Positions 56,423 through 64,000 of a DNA stretch of 64,000 nucleotides are shown in pieces (positions within the stretch are counted from its first letter, which is position 1; each line of letters opens with the position of its first letter). This stretch comes from Immersiella caudata (lineage: Eukaryota; Ascomycota; Sordariomycetes; Sordariales; Lasiosphaeriaceae). The notes beneath the pieces are model-generated. The model did no database searches and was not told the DNA's origin. It saw nothing but the letters and a program-made list of their open reading frames with translations. The stretch is from assembly GCA_030512335.1 (NCBI GenBank), contig JAULSU010000003.1, positions 5,332,001 through 5,396,000 of the forward strand. Direction: 5' to 3'. The position numbers were made by a program, and so were the translations under genes.

Positions 56423-57223
56423 TCAGCCCCCCTTTACTTTCCTTCCCCTCCCATCCGTCCCCCCCAACCAATCACACAACCCCACCACCCCAAAATGCAC
56501 CACAAATTTCTCATGATGCCCATCATGCCCCCTAACCATCCTCTCCCCCAACGGCCCCAACACCCACTTCCCAAACTCGTACCCACTATGCACCGTCGCC
56601 GTCTCGACCAACGTCCCCCCCAAAAACACCCACATCGTAACAACATGACATCCCAGCATCAACGGCGGCAACGCCACCGGCAGCGTATTCGCCAGGAGGT
56701 GCTCCACGGGATGCGCGTACTGCGCGGCTAGCGCAACGGGGGCAGTGAATTCATGGTGGATTTTATGTATGCGTTTGTAAAAGTAGTGAGTGTGCAGGGT
56801 GCGATGGATGGTGTAGAAGAGGATTTCGCGGGCTAGGATGCAAATTCCCACCTGGTAAAGAATGGTGGTGATGTGTGGTAATTCTGGGGTGATTTGGAAG
56901 CGAGATGGTTTGTTCGTGGCGGATGCGAGGGTGAGGAGGGCGAGCGAGGAGAGGATGTTTTGGAGTTGGTTTCGTAGCACGACGAAGAAGCAGTGGCGGA
57001 TTTGGGCGGGGGTGGGTTGTTTTGGCGCGGGTTGGATTTTGTGGCGGGCTGAGAAGGACGGGAAGACGAAGTCGAGGGAGGTGTAGCTGAGGGCGGGGGT
57101 CCAGAAGAAGAGGAGCTGGATGAGGAGGGTGCCGAAGAATTCGATTTGGTGGGGGCTATAAGTGTTGACAATGTGCGCCCACCGGGATGTAAGCGCTACG
57201 GGAAGGCCCATGTCCGGCATCAT
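56423..57223 (-). CDS. Fatty-acid hydroxylase / sterol desaturase superfamily protein
   Basis: This is a single-exon protein of 266 aa from the ATG at 57223 (two more ATGs follow closely). The family's histidine boxes are visible in order: HRTLH, then HKIHHE, and near the C-terminus HDGHHEKF, which together would bind a di-iron centre. Hydrophobic segments flank them (LLIQLLFFWTPALSYTSLDF; TLPVALPPLMLGCHVVTMWV). Members are ER membrane oxygenases acting on sterols or fatty acyl chains, using O2 and electrons from cytochrome b5 or similar. The protein is slightly shorter than many relatives, but all three boxes are present. The substrate cannot be told from sequence. The next gene upstream is a disordered protein on the same strand about 380 bp away. 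Confidence 0.88.
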   Translation of the reverse strand: MMPDMGLPVALTSRWAHIVNTYSPHQIEFFGTLLIQLLFFWTPALSYTSLDFVFPSFSARHKIQPAPKQPTPAQIRHCFFVVLRNQLQNILSSLALLTLASATNKPSRFQITPELPHITTILYQVGICILAREILFYTIHRTLHTHYFYKRIHKIHHEFTAPVALAAQYAHPVEHLLANTLPVALPPLMLGCHVVTMWVFLGGTLVETATVHSGYEFGKWVLGPLGERMVRGHDGHHEKFVVHFGVVGLCDWLGGTDGRGRKVKGG

Positions 57224-57604
57224 CGTTGTCAAATTTTCGGAGGTTGAAGGGCGACAATCCTGGGGAAACCGCCGAACATCTTGGGGAAGTTAGCGTCGGC
57301 TTAAACGCGCAGCGAGACAAAGCCGGGGCGCCAAGTCCCCGTGCAACCTCGGCAACCCCGCTCCGACCCCGTGCTCCGGATCATGTACCCCGACCACATT
57401 TGCCACCTCCGAATCTGCACTGCCACACGCATGCCACTCGAACGACCTTAGCTCAAAACTTATGTCAATTTTTGTTGCCGATACTACCCAACTGCTGTTG
57501 CCTGATACTAATACTACACAATAATACAAGCGTTGTTAGGCGTCGAAGAACAGGTCATTCACTCATTCAGTCTTTTCTCGTCCGCGCTTCAACCCATCCG
57601 CATC
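57224..57604 (-). promoter_or_regulatory. Promoter region of the hydroxylase gene
   Basis: This 380-bp gap lies between two genes on the same strand. No clear elements are seen. Confidence 0.35.
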
Positions 57605-60600
57605 CTAAGCGCTGGTCCACGCGTTCTGCCACCAGTTTCCGGTGCTACCCGTCTTATTGTTCACCTTCGCGATATTATCTCTGGTAAACTGCGGTGAAAT
57701 GTCGTTGTCCTTGCCGCAGTGCTCGCACTTGTGCAAGATCTTGGCACGGTCCGGCACGCCAGAGCTGGCTCCAGCCTTGGCGGCCCACGCACCGTTCGCT
57801 GCCGCGAGGGCGGGATCAGTCGAGTGGGTGGTATATTCCGGCTGCGAGTAGTTGGAAGAACTCGTTGATGTCTTGGACGTGCCCACTTCGGGTTCCTTAG
57901 CAGCGGGGACGGAGTGCGAGTGCTCCTTGTACGAACCGGGGAGAACTGCAGGGCTCATCTCCTGGGCCTGGGAAGGAGACGGGTAAGCCTTTTCTGCCTG
58001 TTCGTGCGGGACGACCTTTGGCGATCCATCGCCAAGCGAGGGCATCGGCACGGGCGCCGCCACGAGGGCGTGACGAGCCGATTGCGCCTCGTTCTCAGGA
58101 GCATCAGACTGCTGACGGGCCGCACCAACACTAGAGGGGGTGCCGGATGCGAGCGTATTATACTGGCCGTCCCCGGTGCGGGAGACACGGTGGTCATCAG
58201 ATCCCTCGGTGAAGCTCGCGTGTTGACTCATAGGCTTGATCTTAACACCGGATGGCGTGCCAGAGGGAAGAACGTTATACTTCTCGTCGCCGAGCTCTCT
58301 CGTGTCTGGAGAGGCATCCGCATCTCGGCCAGTCTGGTCTTGGGATGGAACTGATGCGGATCCAGTCCTGACCCCCAACGCAGTGCTGGAGCCGGGATGG
58401 TTGTACTCCTCATCTGCTTCCGAGGCGACACCGCGAGGATCCTTGGAGGCGAGCTGGCTTGACATCACACCGGACTGGACCCCAGATGTCGTGCCTGAGC
58501 GAAGCACGTTGTACTCCTCCCCAGCGTTGGATCCGACTTGGCGACGAGCACCCGCACTGTGCGAGCTTGCTCTGGGCTTCACGCCCGAGGCTGTCCCGGA
58601 GGCTAGTGTGTTGTAGTCACCGGGCTTGACGGTCACCTCTTCGCTGTGGCGGGTGAGCACCTTTAGCGTCGTCTTGGGGGACGGCGAGCCACGATCGGTC
58701 TTGGAGCTCGCTGCTTGAGAGGCGTTGAATGGCGTGGAAGGTGGCTCCCTGGGATGCTCAAAGACAGGCGCTCCGGTTGAAGATTCTGAAGCATGCCTGT
58801 GGTCGTGAGCGAACAGGCTAGCGCCGAGCCCGGCGGTGGCTCCAGCTGCTCCAGCCGCTGCATACTTCGAGGCATCGCTGGACTGTGTGCGGCTGTCCGA
58901 AGGGCTAACCTGGGAACTGGATTCCCAGCCGGGAGCTTGAACTTGCATCTCATCCGCCAAAGCGGCAGACGCACGCGGAGAGTAGCTGCGCCTCTTCTCC
59001 GACTTCGAAGGGACGCTTGGGGCAGTGGAAGCGCTGGTTCGCTCAGACGCCGGCTCTCTGGCCTCACCATTGGTGGGCTTCTGGTACAGAATGCCAAAGG
59101 CGCCAGCAGACTCGGCAACAGCAGCCGCGGCTGACTCGTTGACGCTCATATGCTTGCGGGGTTGGTCGTGATGAGGTTGAGAGGCCATTGGCTCCGAGGT
59201 CGACCTGTTGTCCTTGACGCCCTTGTTCTTGTGATGCAGGAGTGCGGATGTGCCAGCAGCGGCAGCAGCGGCACCGGGGGATACCTCCCTATAGCTGGGG
59301 TGGTGGCTAGGCTCTTCCTTCTTAGGCTCCTCAACCTCACCCTTGCTGTCCTTACGCCGGTGGAAAATGCCGAGGATGGAATGCTTCCTCGCATTTGGCG
59401 AGCTCTCATCACTCTTACTCTTACTCTTAGATCGCGACTTCGACCTGTCTTTGGGCCGATGAGGCAAGCTGCCACCAATGACGTTGTCCTTGGGCCTCTC
59501 GTCGTCGTGTCGACCTCTGGTCCCCTCGTTAGGGCTGCCCTGACGCTTTTGAAGCTTCCTAGGCTTCTCAACCTCGGAAGCGAGCAACCCGGCTCCGGCA
59601 CCAGCCGCGGCACCAGCCAACAGCGAGCTGTCCCTGGTGCGAGACTCTGCCTCAGGGACCTCCTGGTTGGCCTCGGGGTTGGCAGAAGAGCGGGACCCAA
59701 GCCGATCGTGGCCGGCAACCAAGGGGAAAGCGCGTGGTCCAGTCTCCGCTGCCGATGCGGTTCTGCTGGGTTGTTCGGGAGCCCCAAACTCATTGGTCTC
59801 CTTGAAGGCACCGGCCAGCGAAGATTCGCGTGTGTCAGCGGTCACGGGGAGAAAGCCGCCATGCGTAGACGCAGACCTTGGAGCCGTTTCATCAAGCTGC
59901 AAAGGCTTGTCCTCCTTGATCTCAGGGAGTGGGACGGCGACATACGCATCCTGGGCATGTCTCTTGCTCTCCTCATCTTGGCTTCCATGTCCTGCAACGG
60001 TGTTGTAGACACCACCCCTTGGATAGTCAGTTGTGTGTCCGGCGATGTGAGCTCTCTCATCTGACCTTTGAGGAAGACTATGGTGCTGCGCGTGGTCGTC
60101 CTTGGGGCTGCCATGCCCTGTCACTGTATTGTAAACCCCCCCTCTTGCTGCTTTTGGGAGGTTACCCCAGTACGGCGGCGAGTTGTCGGCTGGACCTCTA
60201 GGCGTCGACTCCTTGCTGGCCTTGGTGTGCTTCTCTTCTAGCTCGTCGGAGGCCGCATCTCCGTACGTGGGGGCGAATGTGTACGTGGAGTCACGCTGAG
60301 TTGGCGGAGAATCGGATCGTCGAGGCTCGTCGCCAAGCTTGCCCGACGACAGCGAACCCTCAGTCGCATATGTGTCTCCTCCCATGGTCTCCAACATGGG
60401 CACCGTTCTAGGTTCCTTGACCTTGGAAGACTGGGTGGGTTCGGACGACAAGGTGCCCAAGCTGACGCCAGAGTCGGCTTGCTTGTGGCCTCGCGGGTCT
60501 TCGGGCTTGTGCAGCGTGTTGCGTTCGGGGTGCTCGTGGTACCCAAAGATTCCGTGAGACGGCGGCTGTGCGATCATGTTCGGCTCCTGCTGGGGCGTAG

Positions 60601-60655
60601 CTTGCGGCGTGGCCACCGGCGTGTCGGCCGGATACGAGCCGGGGATGTGATCCAT
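57605..60655 (-). CDS. 1016 aa disordered protein with YN-SGT-SGV repeats and terminal CxxC
   Basis: This is a single-exon frame. The start MDHIPGSYPADTPVATP is followed by almost wholly polar, disorder-prone sequence. Two copies of RGGVYNTV(T/A)GHGS lie at about residues 170 and 215. Five copies of a unit with core YN-x-L-x-SGT-x-SGV lie between about 680 and 870, spaced 30-50 residues apart. Short Ala/Gly-rich helices resembling weak membrane or glycine-zipper segments occur (SLLAGAAAGAGAGLLASEVE; KYAAAGAAGATAGLGASLFA). The end carries KCEHCGKDNDISPQF, a small CxxC element of the zinc-ribbon kind. I believe similar long proteins exist in other filamentous ascomycetes but cannot name a function. 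The even frame over 3 kb and conserved-looking repeats make it a real gene. Confidence 0.8.
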   Translation of the reverse strand: MDHIPGSYPADTPVATPQATPQQEPNMIAQPPSHGIFGYHEHPERNTLHKPEDPRGHKQADSGVSLGTLSSEPTQSSKVKEPRTVPMLETMGGDTYATEGSLSSGKLGDEPRRSDSPPTQRDSTYTFAPTYGDAASDELEEKHTKASKESTPRGPADNSPPYWGNLPKAARGGVYNTVTGHGSPKDDHAQHHSLPQRSDERAHIAGHTTDYPRGGVYNTVAGHGSQDEESKRHAQDAYVAVPLPEIKEDKPLQLDETAPRSASTHGGFLPVTADTRESSLAGAFKETNEFGAPEQPSRTASAAETGPRAFPLVAGHDRLGSRSSANPEANQEVPEAESRTRDSSLLAGAAAGAGAGLLASEVEKPRKLQKRQGSPNEGTRGRHDDERPKDNVIGGSLPHRPKDRSKSRSKSKSKSDESSPNARKHSILGIFHRRKDSKGEVEEPKKEEPSHHPSYREVSPGAAAAAAGTSALLHHKNKGVKDNRSTSEPMASQPHHDQPRKHMSVNESAAAAVAESAGAFGILYQKPTNGEAREPASERTSASTAPSVPSKSEKRRSYSPRASAALADEMQVQAPGWESSSQVSPSDSRTQSSDASKYAAAGAAGATAGLGASLFAHDHRHASESSTGAPVFEHPREPPSTPFNASQAASSKTDRGSPSPKTTLKVLTRHSEEVTVKPGDYNTLASGTASGVKPRASSHSAGARRQVGSNAGEEYNVLRSGTTSGVQSGVMSSQLASKDPRGVASEADEEYNHPGSSTALGVRTGSASVPSQDQTGRDADASPDTRELGDEKYNVLPSGTPSGVKIKPMSQHASFTEGSDDHRVSRTGDGQYNTLASGTPSSVGAARQQSDAPENEAQSARHALVAAPVPMPSLGDGSPKVVPHEQAEKAYPSPSQAQEMSPAVLPGSYKEHSHSVPAAKEPEVGTSKTSTSSSNYSQPEYTTHSTDPALAAANGAWAAKAGASSGVPDRAKILHKCEHCGKDNDISPQFTRDNIAKVNNKTGSTGNWWQNAWTSA

Positions 60656-61088
60656 AGCGGCTTTTGGGTTTGGGGCTCGAGCGGTCGGTAGCGGGCGTGC
60701 AGATTGCTCTGCTGGTACGTGCGTGCTGTCGTCAAGCGCGGTATACCTCTGGGAATAGGGAACCTGGCGTAAGAACTCGGGATGTAGAACTTGGGCTCTG
60801 TTCTCTCATAAAGTACCCATGATGCGTGGACGTGCAGCAGCGTCATCCTGTCTTGGAGCAGCAGACGGGCCTGCCAAACCCGCAGCGCTTTGATGACCTC
60901 AACACTGACATCATCGGCCCGCCAAGATTGCGTAGCGGCTGCCCGCATTTGAGGGTATTGACCAATCAGAGAGACGAATTCCTTGGCGAGCTCAAGTCCC
61001 CAACCACGCCAACCATTTAGCGGGCCCCCTCCCCCCACCCGCAACGTGCTAAAACACGACTTGCTTGCTAACCCTGATTCTTCTCAGA
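60656..61088. other. Intergenic
   Basis: This is the promoter of the 1016 aa gene and the 3' end of the next gene on the same strand. Nothing else is seen. Confidence 0.4.
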
Positions 61089-63100
61089 TCAACACTCTCC
61101 TCTCAGGTGGAACACTGCGCCAGCACCGCAAGTAGCCCGCATTCCACTGGCGATTCCTGCCACAAGCGCCAATAGGTGCCCCCCGATCATGCTCAGTCCA
61201 TCTTGGGGTGTTGGCATCGGTAGCGCAGACCGGCGCACGATCCCATCTGGGAGGTCGGGGATGCGGTGGGTCTCCGCGGGTGTCGCAGCACATCTTCGTG
61301 TCGCTGGATTGTTGACAAACTGGGACTCGGCTTGGCTTGGATCGAGATCAATTGAGCCCGAACGTCTAAGACCCATGTATGAATTAGTCTAAAAAACCTC
61401 GAGACAAAGAGTGTTGGCTGCCCTCTTACCGCTGTTCGGCTCGTCGAATCAGCCACAATCTTGGCCTTGTATCCCTGCTCCACCTGAAGCCGCTTCACAT
61501 ATCCGTATTTCGCACACTGGGAAATATCAGCAACTGCAACGAAAAGCGAAAACAGCGAAGCAGCATACCTGCTTCTCGGCCTCAACCTGCAAGTCTCGCG
61601 TCTCAAACCTTGGCCAATGGATGCGATCGATGCAGCACGAGACACAGAACTTGCTCTTGTCTGGCGGCAGCGGCTTGCCCCAATCATTTTTCGCTCTGAT
61701 CTCGGCTGGCTTGGAAGACGACTTGAAGAGACGCCAGAACCCCCATCCAATTTCACGCAGTCGAACCTCGACGTCAAAGTCGAAGTGCAGGTAGCGCCGA
61801 AGCTCTGACAAGCCGCAACTGGGACCCTGGTTCAGGATGGCGTCAATCTCCTCTGCGTCGACTTCGCGGGCGATGGTGAGCGGGTAGTCAATGGTGTGGT
61901 AGATCTCGGGCGACCAAAGGTGCAGCTGGGCTTCGGTCTGGCCCGACCAGTGCGCTGAGCGGTCGTACTCGTGGTGGTGGGAGTGACGATGTCGGCATCG
62001 CCAGGGCTTGATCCTGCGGCAGCCGCACCTCCCGGCGTGGTCTGAGGATACGCGAAAGTACGACACCGGTGCCGCCGCCTCTGAGGAACCCACCCCGAGA
62101 AGCGTTGTGAGACCGCCCCCAGTGCCTGTCCGTGGCGGAGGATCTAGACCGATCAGCGCGCTTCGATCTGAAGGAGGCAAAGTACTCACACGTCTCGTAT
62201 GCGAGCGACTTCCGCCAGCTACGGAGTTTCCTCTCGTACGTAACCTTTCTCGCATGCGACGCATGGACAGTGAACGCTGGAGTAGGGCCGCCCGCAACGG
62301 TAGCGCTGACGCCAGCTTCCACCTCCCTTTCCTTATCGTCTTCATGCGTGAGCGTAATATCCGTCAAAACCGCATCACCTTTCGGAAGTAGGTCGTGCCG
62401 CTCTCCTCGGCGATACAGATACCGCACGTCGACCGAGTCGAAGATCCTGTTGTGTCTTCCCTGGCTAATATCTGTCAGCAGTGGCTCAGCTTAGCGATGA
62501 CGGTACGTGCTTTGACGAGTTGTTGATGGAGAGCTGCATCTTGAAGTTCAAGATGATCCGGTACGCTGGTTTGGGACCAGATTCTCCCTCATTTTGCTTC
62601 TTTCCGGTCCGCTCTATCCGCATCACAGGTTCGAGGATGCTGACGGTGGTTAACAAGCCCTGCCCGCCACCGACGCATTCCTCCAGATCGATGGGGCGGA
62701 TATCGGAAAGGGCTTTGGGCTTGGACTCGGGCTTGGACTCGGGCTTGGGCTCAGGCTTCGCGGACGCTGAGCATGTTGACTTTGGAGGTGGCGGACATGG
62801 CGGCTTTGGAGGTGGTGGGCAAGTCGATTTAGGTGGTGGTGGGCACGTCGACTTTGGAGGCGGCGGGGGCGCTGGAGGATGAGCAGGACATGGTGGAGGC
62901 GCTGGCGGGGGAGGCGGCCGAGGGCATGGAGGAGGGGGAGGAGGGGGAGGAGGAGGGCAGGAACACGGCGGAGGATAAGGTGCTGGCTTCTTGGTGTCTG
63001 AGCTCTTTGAGCTCTTCGACTTGGAGCTCTTTGAACTTTTGGAGGACTTGGAAGACTTGGGCTTCGGTGGCTTTGAGCAGCAGTCGCATTTGCTCGGCAT
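61089..63100 (-). CDS. Unknown protein, Lys/Ser- and Pro/Cys-rich N-terminus
   Basis: Predicted exons are 63100-62507, 62460-62190, 62041-61569, 61516-61430 and 61388-61089, summing to 574 codons in one frame. The start MPSKCDCCSKPPKPKSSK leads into SSK repeats, then a Pro-rich stretch with regularly spaced Cys (CPPPPKSTCPPPPK). A folded-looking region follows (DIRPIDLEECVGGGQGLLTT, RIERTGKK, YRIILNFKMQLSI). The middle exon ends with SPEIYHTIDYPLTIAREVD, LSELRRYLHFDFDVEVRLRE, WGFWRLF and KSKFCVSCCIDRIHWPRFE. I do not recognise the family. Introns 1 and 3 have good signals. The last intron (61429-61389) is short and without a clear branch site; without it the protein would end at 61193 instead. 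Confidence 0.6.
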
Positions 63101-63791
63101 TTTGACCGAGTGCACTGTTTCGACAATGACATATAGACGTTTATCCAACGACATGGGGACGACGGGCGATTGGGGTCGGTATGGTATATGGCGTCGTCAA
63201 ACGGATCTGCTCAGGAGGGGGAGATGACCTGTTGTTGACATGGACGATCGGGCGCACCCCGAACCCGCGATACCGGCACCAGACCGCTCTGCATCGCGTG
63301 CCCCGGACCCATCTTGTTCCGTTCGAGCGAGTGGTTTTTTTAGAGCAAAAAGTGACCCGACACGCTGGGCTAGCCCGTTTGGCTGCATCAGCCCTTCGCG
63401 CAGGGCGGTTGTCGAAGCACCCGGCCGAAGCATATTCTGTCAGGTGCGCCTTTCCATTTTTCAACGGCTGAGGCTGGATCGGCTGAGGCTAGATCCTCAA
63501 GCGCAGGTTTCCAATCGGCTTCGCCGATCTGCAGTTGACTTTGCGCGCCCGTGCCTCAGCTCACCAACCACCTCAGCGGCCCTGCGTTGTCGTCGGGACG
63601 GGTCCCTCGTACGCAGCCATCCCGAACGGCACGCTAGTCCAACGTCGCTATCGGATTATCCTTCGCCCAATCGGAGCATTTTCCATTCGTTTTGCGCGCA
63701 GGAGAATTCTCAGCAAACTTGTCGCGGACATCGGCGCGTCGACTAATGATGCACTGCCGGCCCGCAACAGAGCATCCATCACCGGCAACAA
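63101..63791. other. Intergenic
   Basis: This is the promoter of the Pro/Cys-rich gene on the - strand. No gene is seen before the tRNA. Confidence 0.4.
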
Positions 63792-63892
63792 GCCCGGCTA
63801 GCTCAATCGGTAGAGCGTGAGACTCTTACGGAGCTTCTCCGAACTCTCACGAGATCATCTCAAGGTTGTGGGTTCGACCCCCACGTCGGGCT
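63792..63892 (+). tRNA. tRNA-Lys(CUU) with intron
   Basis: The acceptor stem GCCCGGC pairs with GTCGGGC (one G-T). The D arm is GCTCAATCGGTAGAGC. The anticodon stem TGAGA/TCTCA encloses loop CTCTTA|A with anticodon CTT. A 28-nt intron (63829-63856) follows position 37. The T arm is TGTGGGTTCGACCCCCA. All standard features are present. Confidence 0.93.
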
Positions 63893-64000
63893 CAATTCCC
63901 GTCAGCGTTTGTTTGCCTCCTTTTTTGCTTGTTTTCAGGCCGCGACGGAGTTTTGTGGTTGCACCAACGTCTGCCCTTGCACCGCCACAGGGGTTAGGCT
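63893..64000. other. Window end downstream of tRNA
   Basis: A TTTTTT run about 27 bases after the tRNA can serve as terminator. Nothing else is visible. Confidence 0.5.

Noticed and set aside
62168..62189. A 22-nt intron in the Pro/Cys-rich gene
   Set aside because: It is too short for spliceosomal removal; the acceptor at 62042 keeps the same frame with a normal length.
61527..62345. One long - strand frame read as a separate gene
   Set aside because: Part of it is intronic relative to the better multi-exon model; its 3' part is exon 3 of the Pro/Cys-rich gene.
1..64000. CRISPR arrays, bacterial operons or phage genes
   Set aside because: No spaced direct-repeat arrays or prokaryotic gene organisation; the introns and gene families are fungal.

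Overview
The window is nuclear DNA of a filamentous ascomycete (Pezizomycotina, most likely Sordariomycetes; inferred from content only). Genes carry short GT..AG introns of about 45-70 nt, often with a CTGAC/CTAAC branch site. The gene set is also typical: MHYT, HET, LysM, GH55, DUF3176, F-box, Rax1-type RGS, CYP505-like P450 and a vacuolar Ca2+/H+ exchanger. There is a dispersed 5S rRNA gene, and two intron-containing tRNA genes.

Layout. 1-10 kb: a large MHYT signalling protein, a small secreted repeat protein, a CYP505-like P450 without reductase, and a 5S rRNA gene. 10-33 kb: a secreted-protein island built from three families. These are (i) proteins with a shared cysteine-rich N-terminal domain, some with LysM repeats; (ii) a cytosolic-looking ~250 aa family, called LP here; and (iii) very large GH55-type beta-1,3-glucanases fused to cysteine modules and a C-terminal domain. 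The trio LysM-LP-GH55 occurs twice in opposite orientation. The left arm (13.1-23.0 kb, + strand) is intact; the right arm (33.3-25.8 kb, - strand) is decayed by stops, frameshifts, a 5' truncation and a large internal deletion. Between or beside the arms lie another LP copy with one in-frame stop, two LysM-less paralogs with GPI-like tails, and a small secreted protein.

33-41 kb: a HET-domain gene, then a broken DUF3176 gene and a broken F-box gene whose in-frame stops are all TAG/TAA, as expected from C-to-T change at CpA (RIP-like). 41.6-44.4 kb: a secreted protein with a proline run of roughly 185 residues that shares short C-terminal motifs with the GH55 protein. 46-64 kb: mostly housekeeping or unknown genes: Rax1-like RGS protein, tRNA-Ser(UGA), CAX exchanger, a Tyr-Pro repeat protein, a secreted poly-Asn protein, a fatty-acid-hydroxylase-like enzyme, a 1016 aa disordered repeat protein, a Pro/Cys-rich unknown and tRNA-Lys(CUU).

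The most interesting candidate system is the LysM-LP-GH55 island. Chitin-binding LysM proteins sit next to a cell-wall hydrolase with accessory cysteine modules, an architecture reminiscent of the chitinase/LysM clusters of killer-toxin-like fungi, but here the enzyme is a beta-1,3-glucanase. All exon boundaries were read by eye from splice signals, reading-frame continuity and comparison among the paralogs in the window; no database search was run.
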